Shown in pieces: positions 60,701 through 64,000 of a stretch of 64,000 nt of DNA (the stretch's first letter is position 1; each line of letters starts with the position of its first letter). The stretch spans positions 45,349-109,348 of the forward strand of contig JAEMGR010000018.1 in NCBI GenBank assembly GCA_016458225.1. Reading direction: 5' to 3'. This DNA comes from Myxococcaceae bacterium JPH2 (GTDB lineage Bacteria; Myxococcota; Myxococcia; Myxococcales; Myxococcaceae). A model generated the notes under the pieces. The model ran no database searches, was not told the origin of the DNA, and saw only the letters and a list, made by a program, of their open reading frames with translations. The translations under genes and the position numbers were made by a program.

Positions 60701-63497
60701 CTTCGCGTACGAATACGATGGTCTCCTCCGGCTGACAAAAGTGACGCCGCCCAGCGGGAGTCCAACGGCCGAACAGACATTTGCCTATGACAGTCTGGGC
60801 CGACAGGTGCTGCGCACGCGGGGAAGTGCCCGCTGGCAGACAACCTGGGCTGCGGGTGTGGCGACGCAGGTGGATGGGAATGGCGACGCGATCCGCACGC
60901 TCATGGACGGGCGCGGCCGCGCTTCGACTGTGACCTACGAACCAGGGCCCGCGAGCGCCGGAAACACGACGCTGACTGCGGTGTCGCTGGGCTACACGGC
61001 CGCAGACCGGCCCCGGATGGTGCTTGAGACGCGCGGCGCGAGCGGGACGGTGGAGAGCGAGTATAGGTACGACGCGCGTGGGCGACTTAGGAGTCAGCGG
61101 CGAGGCTCGGAGACGGTCACATTCGGCTACCACACGAACGGCCAGCGCAACAGCGTGATGTCGCTGGCTGGGGCCGTGGGGTATGGGTTCGATTCCTTGG
61201 ATCGGATCAAATCCGTAACGGGACCTGCAGGAGAATCGGCGCTCGAATGGGAGGCCGGTGGCGCACGCTTGCTTTCCGTCAAGGGCGGCAATGTGGTGGA
61301 GCGCCGCTGCTACGACTCTCGCGGGCGGATGAAGGCCATCCTGAATGGCACAACGGACGTTACTTGTAGTGCCCTGAGCACTGCATCGGATCGCTACAGT
61401 CTGTTTGAGTATGAATACGATGGGCGAGGCAACCGACTAAAGGAGACGTACCGGGGCGCGGGCACGGGCACCGAGGTCACGGAGTATGGCTACGACGCCG
61501 CGGACCGACTGGCTGGGGTCCGAAACCCAGACGGAAGAGCCGTGCTCTATCGTCTGGCAGATGATGGCACGCGCTTGCAAGAGAAGGAGACTGCGCCAGG
61601 ATATGCAGGAGCATTGTCGTTGCCGGCGACGGGGTTCAACAACCAAGTAGCCGAGCGCCATTGGCGCTACAGCTTCGACTCCCGAGGCGGACTGGAAGGA
61701 ATCTTCAACGAGTTGGAGTCAGATGAGGCGCGAAAGCGACTCGCAACCTATGTAACGGACGTCTCTGGCCGAGTGACGTCTGAGAAGTCCGCTAGCGCGC
61801 AGAAGGAATATGGCTGGGATGGGGCAGGGCGTTTGGCCAAGGTAGTTGTGACACCAACAGGAGGCAGCAGTGTCACGACCACGTACACGTACGGTTGGGA
61901 TGGCCTCCGAGTCCAGCGCAAGACCGGCTCTGCGTCCATATCGACTTACCAGTGGGGCGAAGGAGAACTGCTCGAGGAGCGCCTGCCTGGGCCGTCCGCG
62001 CTGGTGTACACGCGCGCAATTGGTCTTGTCCTTGGAGTAGGTGCTGAGCGGGTTCTCCACGATGCGTTGGGCAGTGCAGCAGGGCGGGTGAATGGCGGCG
62101 GTAACCTGACCGCGTCCCGTTACGATGCGTGGGGTGGGTATCGGAGTGACACGGCGCCGACGTCGACGCAGGCCAGCCTCGGATACACGGGCCACGCGTG
62201 GGACGCCGATGTTGGTCTCACCTACGCACAACAGCGTTGGTACAACTCGACGACTGGACGATTCTTGTCCGAGGATCCAGTCGGTGCTGGCAGCTACTTG
62301 GGCATACCAACAGGCATACAGACATGGCTGTATGCCAACGGCAACCCGCTTCGGTACACGGATCCGGATGGTCAATCCCCTGGTAGCACAGTCGAAGACC
62401 ATCACCGCGCCTTGGTGGCGAACAGTCTCACCGACCGAGGGATGCTTGTTCACCCGAGCCAGTCCCGTGAATACCTAGAAGCTGTTGATGCATGGGCTCA
62501 GTCAGGTTTCCCTCTCGCGACGCTGCTGACTCAGAGTGAGCTGGCCGTGCGAGACACCCGCGATGGTGTGATTGGTGCCTCAAAATGGCTAATTTTTGCC
62601 ACAACGATGGGTTTTTCGGGAAGTGTCGGAGCTGCAGCGGATGGCTTGGCTGCTCGGTGGGGGCTAGGCCGTGCTGCAACGCTGCTGTTGGGGGCAGGAT
62701 TGGATGCGAGTGAGGGCTTCCTGCTTGGGGCCTTCGGTGACTCGCTAGAGCAATCAGTCGAGTTGACCATTGATGGCCGAGAATCCTTTGACCTCTCGCA
62801 GTTGCTCAAAGTGAGCCTCCGTGGGGCGGCACTCAACGGCGGGTTGCGTCTGGCGCTCGGTTCGTCTGGATTGCTGTCGAAGCCAAAGCTCGGGGCGGCT
62901 GATTCCACAGTGGTGTCTATTGCAGGGGAGGCTGAGGCTGAGACTGTGGCAAGGAGGTGGGAGGATTTCCTGCCCCAGGCACGAGCCCATGTTGAGGGCA
63001 AGAAGGCCGAATTCTCTGGAGTCGAACTCCAGATGAATGCCAATTTCATTGGCTTGGAAGAGCGTGTGGAGTCGGCTGCGCAGTACGCGCGCTTGAAGGC
63101 CTCTCTTCGTAAGGAAGAGCTTGAGAGTTACGGATTCTATAAGGAGAATGGCGGCAGGACTGAGGCGGATTTTATTAGTGAACACTCTTATTTGAGGCAC
63201 CGATATAACCTTGAACGCGCCCCCAATCAGAATCGCACGCAGTTTGATGAGAATGTCGATGTTGCGCGACTGCGTGAAGACACTATTGCGAATCCCGATC
63301 GACGTTATGTTGATCCGAAAAGTCTCGCGGTTGGTTACACTAAATCGTATCCGTTTGATATTACTCCGAACAACATGGTTGATTCGATTGTTACTCCCGC
63401 GTCGGGGCAGTCGTCGAGAGTGCATAAGGTTTTCGTGAATCCGAATCCCGAGCTGTCTAGTCAGTTTCCCTTGGCGCCCAGGCATGGGAGTGAGTGA
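48753..63497 (+). CDS. Giant Rhs/YD-repeat lipoprotein toxin (4,914 aa)
   Basis: It starts at the ATG overlapping the previous stop (TGATG). The signal peptide ends in a LLAGC lipobox (C21). In order: Ig-like modules (about 30-1280) with an Asp/Gly/Pro-rich linker near 996-1030; a Big_5 domain (about 1287-1390); a carboxypeptidase-regulatory-like domain (about 1392-1455); a ZU5-like region; a large unassigned region containing an EF-hand-type loop DRDGDGYVSPAE (2372-2383); a DUF6531-like Rhs entry (about 2733, LASGLLSLTHEDFSVP); about 25 YD repeats (about 2950-4390); and the Rhs-associated core (about 4433-4540; YDAWGGY, YTGHAWDADVGLTYAQQRWYN, GRFLSEDP, NPLRYTDPDG). A 374-aa variable tip ends the protein. 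Rhs cages enclose a C-terminal toxin. There is no PAAR or VgrG-type N-terminus, so delivery differs from type VI secretion. The next gene is a probable immunity gene. Confidence 0.93.
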   Translation: MKTRAWVWGWGVLALVLLAGCPRKSEPVEPKSRAAKASTRMKLSAQDLAPACEEEVPESADLAWLGGVLVVQGGSQGTAQFAGEGQEPAIVVVQNGDAQGGDEVQSATVTLNGVSVGAISSGTPLLVRAVTLAGQSLNQLMVSATGGGRVRVAVASLNMLPCGMADTGVLSEAKNSVSQTFSSHGVGSMPVLMVQSVGAVGSIQVSINGVNVELPVSGNGVRVAPVALVPGENTLNVFARNAQGSSARVSVFDADTLPPPLTMYEPENGAFFTSSPVSVSGTFGPDTKGVWVAGALAGIVGHNGYQSDIGLVEGVNAITAAVVDSCGNVARVCRAVVLDSQAPVIAVSGVTEGLVTQGPVTPTWTVTGGYLATSSATLDGNPWTPGTSVSAHGTHELLVTATDQEGRVAMKRVRFTVLVTGPVITVTGVQDGVFVKGPVTPVIDIETQFLEVDVYTLDEVGYIKGTPITEDGPHTLEVIAKDRAGNFSVTTLHFTLDSIAPSVTVVGPAEGSHLNEPVVVTYTVDDANLVDAAPVATLDGQPFVSGDLVSAEGARTVEVTATDKAGNQTKATRHFTLDFTPPEVALTGVVENSLVKTAVTPTFSASDANLKQVGAALNGAPFVSGTSVTADGAYLLEVKAEDLAGNQRISVAHFTIDATAPEISVFGVADGARYRVPVEVTFTATDAHSPEVSATLDGQPFTSGGQVAATGSHTLVVTARDALGNERAVTLHFAVDTVAPTVVLESPSTDLVTQASEASVVVRANDDGPLGEVRLGGIPMVRGPDGKYRAVVPLTEGGNAFEVVAFDDAGNSTALSFQVVRDTVAPALVVAAPLDHAPVTGNSVMVAGTATDLTELTVKVGGTPVVLGEGGAFSTTYVLQSGQTEIVVSATDAAGNTSTVTRSLSVGTAAPTLVVTDPPEGYRFTEAFITVRGEVTLGDPTDTPQLTVDGVSVPVGAGGRFAHTLEVPVGPKAALVRVVDRLGQSAQATLNLIRLGSSDAGTPPQQDAGVPGPDAGTSGRDGGAAEAPPSLVVESPADGTVVGGMRFAVTGRVDEGALPLQVTVNGLPAAVTSRHFSASLALLEGKQSLSIQVTDALGRVASAQRTVTVDRTAPYLQLTRPTSNPAQVSESPYLLQGTVGDANLASLTVRGISVPVVAGGFSVALPLQAGNNAIEIVAEDLAGNHRELVQHLFIPSVAPVVTILTPLEGTQAEQPIVTVRAQVTSASQVSSVSIGTGAAAMVSPGVYEAQVPLSLGENTIDVMATDAQGLSSSARVTVRYRDATQEPLAVTGVEPASGTEGVETDALVSVAFNKPVDEATAAQHFEVRARGELLEGGYSLAPGGQTMTFVARRSLPVGERVIVKVSGMKAGQGPDQQTTFSSEFTVRRPLTVVRGVVLDERFQPVPGVRVQVMGQDASARTGPDGNWALLGIHPGSVVVRFEGGTTSDGRVLPTVRRSLVVAAEQETKDRPLMLVAVNSASAQAVDGASGGTVSFNGTQGAMKLEIPAGGLSFLDGSVSGFLSATELPPYARPVPIEDRAAVAALWQLGPEQVHFMKSVKLTLPNRTSLAVGRMVVLLAQDEKRLALKRVGFGHVTPEGIVSDGDVASASFEYFGYMEISPEQQLQVEAALAQAGGVPGSTGGGTDGGLGFNELLPSRSPPTLWQRMGEAVLGTAHAQWLAGLAVGLGILDTFPGGSSRVWGVVRTPREDVTALTLMAPAAASLSRTVEVDLPYTQALEFSARYSSAQASGGAPPTVVNATVEGVSPTGGRLAPEAGEEWQVQGEGEVSLFTEVTLAPGTTTFTLTGRTPYDVRAIRLKAELEPILEDGGAGAPRRAKLTLVKESDSSEDGAKDPLQGSARFQGVRVDITSTVDTTAATEASGQYSTLVPLLASNTMSIACADIPLGPRWVARLDANGNTRFDSVGSSFSTCSPDFWLSPGGTTRADILVDVRLLHGRVTFKTKDGTPVPGICKGVTKTSVDPVSGQLRTVSEDDVATTEVHFFREDDLEHPLAKYAVTQPLTEECSDAQHPPQGAQGEYSRVRLGPTHGVSRATKERCQELEASGPKTEADKQFFRAECGETAGSFLWLVPGDRLVVFAVNHATGYAGMSTVTVPPVNTSTRGPDGLCAADANGLLKIQEGDQTVSISHCTQAELGIPGDVDLYPPEIDVRVQRRAQDDGFKQGPAAHLIRTGGAGTTRDDAVQVVTHWRVRRAKQEPPRTGETGGDGGVPGPDAGGATCVRGFQSDGGTCAPGVLTDDDARGGTPLEVYCSELLPTASPVQRATCLKDDQELRDVPKGVPALEGQIVRVTGTAVEQPAVTTFQVAPGQNTVNIQASLRMVNQEGKQKTLNNLVRANYYLHVVGNRLLERDRDGDGYVSPAENEATPPRFEEPNPRGMNPPGLPARALFLKSVFRRLDAEGAVSEQYDFAREHEFRVLALDSPKVSATGSAGTRPLETGTNSAPASSPQDLSYDFLASLLAPDDPGRAGTLSGDYRVRLGSDQFGIDCPLTLDTAAHTITASCGGDSLADVLSASDILYVELYLSGNAENVLYRFNFQGLAARKDDLTVSTSFTADASVTKSSPDGTPAVGRPISRPAMADFMLDPAKITAGMVKLCLNEGCGPEEGSILKEALVQRQPDGKYSVFDTGRGSIKAELQQSRTMTAAGARRIRLPLPAYLARGRMPGSKEASVAIYLVLEPIGPNKERIVSGLGRPLGSFTSSNAVPVGQPTLNGVNLASGLLSLTHEDFSVPFLAGSMGFTRTYNNQSNEVRPLGVGWTHNYEGWVREEEVGRYLVVINGQGFAFPECTKDLRPGHLGSVTSCKTDNSHGHELTVDAPLEMPDGEERADKVVFTTSTGERFEFNRPAQGPQSEGRRRWLLTRYADAHGRENGLGWTTLAYDNQTDMVRSVQRLGEKGSLALSFEYEPIVASGQHPLPELVQLSKQTVMQWLKSVSLMSGTTVLYKVEFTRDDRGNLTRAVRTPGGPSQIYAYSYVPLSASVSANDRWNASNELETARLIHGATETAEEPVVWRATYSRNVTTPPYVHLTALELVSEVKESGMTDGQLRINYGAETRSVTLPDNVPVSLKLNESGNYNLMSTPAGKATAKWGSDSRGGAVFQTSSTSRSLRTVASTPNDRLQLLEQYLTQVPAGSASVAGLPSDGKLSQNVWNPKFGVPEATHVSTGDGLVTMEAPHSATGDLQSLSVKKGQESQSVMTNAAYDADGTLESYQDAAGRQVQFSEFNALGQPQRAVLTLGAATTGFSTLTRALVYDNYGRLTSVSEGETGNWSINEYDALGRRLTTAQNGTPPAVWNYAYQETTAPDGIPSLTVTETLNRPTLGTSANHRRKMKYVDGVLASESFMVGDPAHEVTRSYAYAQGGRLDTVTDEMGHPHKYVYDDSGNLTHVMVGLLFEASYARDAEGNPLETTDSLGRTTQVGYDGLGRPVSWNWGDNDVETVKLDAQGNSVRRSQGSHEQVMTTFDPLGNAQRVDSVSPSGAVHASRLFDSAGRLTRLEDRESGLVETYVYGDVLGRLTERKRVVKTTTGELTQLETRTYTTAPLKIVVSRVIDENAQTKRTETETQFLDPAGRVLEVHRLIDGQPSVEKFEYTERGQVWSYTSPTNEVTKTYYDPLGNKTQEVDAELHATVYELDDAGRVHVERRLDVGFKCTYDYDDLGRLSSKTIAANKTTPQMKWDYSYSVQEKQVTETANFGSGTPIVTTRKENARGRLVRLEVSGGGTSRTLDVTLDGPWELSREVNEGSGWTAKTEYLGRDDQGRVLNELETWASGTRSYRYQTTTTWLNRTATQTQIDTVDGQTDTRVSTYEVDSLGNVLSLKIGADTDTWEYDAAGNVLKKQPSGAVPTTYSYVDGVLKTEKFGVAAASGLEETKYTYYKDGQLQKREDPDGRETLYEYWPRGLLKTKRYGKLGDYDGTQYTYDANGSVVKVAFAYGTTDETVWEYARGARGELLGVTQPGSSGSFAYEYDGLLRLTKVTPPSGSPTAEQTFAYDSLGRQVLRTRGSARWQTTWAAGVATQVDGNGDAIRTLMDGRGRASTVTYEPGPASAGNTTLTAVSLGYTAADRPRMVLETRGASGTVESEYRYDARGRLRSQRRGSETVTFGYHTNGQRNSVMSLAGAVGYGFDSLDRIKSVTGPAGESALEWEAGGARLLSVKGGNVVERRCYDSRGRMKAILNGTTDVTCSALSTASDRYSLFEYEYDGRGNRLKETYRGAGTGTEVTEYGYDAADRLAGVRNPDGRAVLYRLADDGTRLQEKETAPGYAGALSLPATGFNNQVAERHWRYSFDSRGGLEGIFNELESDEARKRLATYVTDVSGRVTSEKSASAQKEYGWDGAGRLAKVVVTPTGGSSVTTTYTYGWDGLRVQRKTGSASISTYQWGEGELLEERLPGPSALVYTRAIGLVLGVGAERVLHDALGSAAGRVNGGGNLTASRYDAWGGYRSDTAPTSTQASLGYTGHAWDADVGLTYAQQRWYNSTTGRFLSEDPVGAGSYLGIPTGIQTWLYANGNPLRYTDPDGQSPGSTVEDHHRALVANSLTDRGMLVHPSQSREYLEAVDAWAQSGFPLATLLTQSELAVRDTRDGVIGASKWLIFATTMGFSGSVGAAADGLAARWGLGRAATLLLGAGLDASEGFLLGAFGDSLEQSVELTIDGRESFDLSQLLKVSLRGAALNGGLRLALGSSGLLSKPKLGAADSTVVSIAGEAEAETVARRWEDFLPQARAHVEGKKAEFSGVELQMNANFIGLEERVESAAQYARLKASLRKEELESYGFYKENGGRTEADFISEHSYLRHRYNLERAPNQNRTQFDENVDVARLREDTIANPDRRYVDPKSLAVGYTKSYPFDITPNNMVDSIVTPASGQSSRVHKVFVNPNPELSSQFPLAPRHGSE
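55866..55901 (+). other. EF-hand-type calcium loop inside the Rhs lipoprotein
   Basis: Residues 2372-2383 read DRDGDGYVSPAE, with Asp at 1, 3 and 5, Gly at 6 and Glu at 12, which is a canonical EF-hand loop. It suggests calcium-dependent folding of the extracellular part. A second, looser DANGN element lies near 54500. Confidence 0.5.
62374..63497 (+). other. Variable C-terminal toxin tip of the Rhs protein
   Basis: About 374 residues follow the core motif NPLRYTDPDG. The first part is Gly/Ala/Leu-rich (KWLIFATTMGF, ATLLLGAGLDASEGFLLGAF) and could be a membrane-active or translocation segment. The last 110 residues hold HSYLRHRYN, NRTQFDENVDV, LREDTIANPD and a late SRVHKVFVN, reminiscent of small RNase-type toxin tips but not assignable to a named family by eye. 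Base composition falls sharply here: 27 of 60 bases are G or C at 63121-63180, against 41 of 60 at 62041-62100. Confidence 0.6.
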
Positions 63498-63925
63498 TGA
63501 ATTTGTTTGGCTTGAGTCTTGAGCGGGTGGTTGGTGAGGAGCGGAAGGTTTTGGATGGGATACATTTTTCGAATGCGGTGTTTGTTAGGGTGTTTATTGA
63601 TGGGGATGATATTGGGTGTGTTGATCCGTTTCGGGGTTCGGTGGTTGTTTTTGATGAACTGGAGAAGAGTGTTGGTGCTTCTGGTAATTACTTGATTTTT
63701 ACGTGTGCGTGTGGTGTTGCGGAGGATGGAGGATGGGAGGGGGTTGAAGTGATGCAGGGAGAGTCTACGGTGAGTTGGAATTTGGATGTGGGGGAAGGGT
63801 TTCGGTTTGTTTTTGAGCGAAGCAACTATGTTGGGGAGATAACGTCTATTAAGAGAATGCTGGATCGTGAAGCTCTTCCGTTGGTGCCCAGTGCGGTGAT
63901 TTTTCCTGAGAACTTCAAGAGGTAA
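63497..63925 (+). CDS. Putative immunity protein for the Rhs toxin tip
   Basis: A 142-aa protein whose ATG overlaps the Rhs stop by one base (TGATG); an in-frame GTG three bases earlier is also possible. It has no signal peptide or membrane segment, so it is probably cytoplasmic. Visible patterns are VRVFIDGDDIG near the N-terminus, then YLIFTCACGVAEDGGWEGVEV and VSWNLDVGEGFRFVFERSNY. A CxCG plus W-x-GV layout of this kind is seen in small orphan proteins next to polymorphic toxins, but I cannot give a family number. Composition is strikingly AT-rich for the window (25 of 60 G or C at 63541-63600), matching the toxin tip rather than the chassis. Position directly behind an Rhs tip is the main support for immunity. 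Confidence 0.7.
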   Translation: MNLFGLSLERVVGEERKVLDGIHFSNAVFVRVFIDGDDIGCVDPFRGSVVVFDELEKSVGASGNYLIFTCACGVAEDGGWEGVEVMQGESTVSWNLDVGEGFRFVFERSNYVGEITSIKRMLDREALPLVPSAVIFPENFKR

Positions 63926-64000
63926 GTGACATGCCCTGGGATTATCGGACCACCTGAAGCCCCCTGTGTCAGGGAAGTTGTCGCCTCGGCTGAGATGCCG
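63926..64000. other. Right edge after the immunity gene
   Basis: This stretch holds a nine-codon frame (ATG at 63931 to a stop at 63955-63957) and a CCCTG-TGT-CAGGG mini-hairpin at about 63962-63974. GC content rises again. Nothing else can be supported; the hairpin lacks a T-run. Confidence 0.3.

Noticed and set aside
48753..63497. Rhs protein as a type VI secretion effector
   Set aside because: No PAAR, VgrG, Hcp or adaptor gene is visible and the N-terminus is a lipoprotein signal followed by Ig modules.
63926..64000. Possible insertion-sequence end or second toxin cassette at the right edge
   Set aside because: Only a nine-codon frame and a 5-bp hairpin are present; no transposase, terminal repeat pair or target duplication can be shown.
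1..64000. tRNA, rRNA or riboswitch genes
   Set aside because: No cloverleaf, rRNA-like or riboswitch-like segment was recognised in the few non-coding stretches; a covariance-model scan would be decisive.

Overview
This 64 kb window is very GC-rich and reads like a chromosome segment of a myxobacterium (Myxococcota, Myxococcus/Corallococcus-like). Supporting signs are a soluble-adenylate-cyclase-like cyclase/ATPase/TPR protein, a sigma-54 activator without a sensor domain, several parvulin lipoproteins, a myxobacterial-style contractile tail locus and two exceptionally large surface-type proteins. The assignment comes from gene content and composition only; no search was possible.

Layout. 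(1) 3-6718, minus strand: tightly packed start of a phage-tail-like contractile injection system (extracellular CIS type): a DUF4255/Pvc16-like protein, a 299-aa accessory protein, a tail sheath, a tube protein and a second, much larger sheath-like protein carrying a fibronectin-III-like insert. The locus continues beyond the left edge. A 548-bp non-coding region (6719-7266) holds a near-consensus sigma-54 -24/-12 promoter and two upstream palindromes. Next to it is a stand-alone sigma-54 activator (7267-8244), its likely regulator. (2) 8402-16636: miscellaneous genes: a Cys-rich putative zinc protein, a LOG/TIGR00725-like protein, a small membrane protein, a 1425-aa double-cyclase/AAA/TPR signalling protein, a fatty-acid desaturase and a radical SAM protein. 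(3) 16798-63925: a parvulin-type lipoprotein on the minus strand, then a plus-strand operon of about 46 kb: parvulin-like lipoprotein, a 9,676-aa secreted modular beta-protein, a second parvulin lipoprotein, a 4,914-aa Rhs lipoprotein and a small putative immunity protein. The last four genes overlap at stop/start codons.

How the parts fit. The large operon is the best candidate for an undescribed system. A giant exported protein built from about 34 Ig-like modules, nine LVIVD-type propellers, Big_5 modules and paired IPT/TIG modules is produced with a lipidated Rhs cage. That cage ends in an AT-richer, apparently exchangeable tip followed by a same-style immunity candidate. Dedicated periplasmic foldases sit between the two giants. 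I infer a surface-displayed contact-dependent toxin or adhesin apparatus; secretion route and target are not visible here. The CIS and Rhs loci are separate, and nothing in the window links one as cargo of the other.
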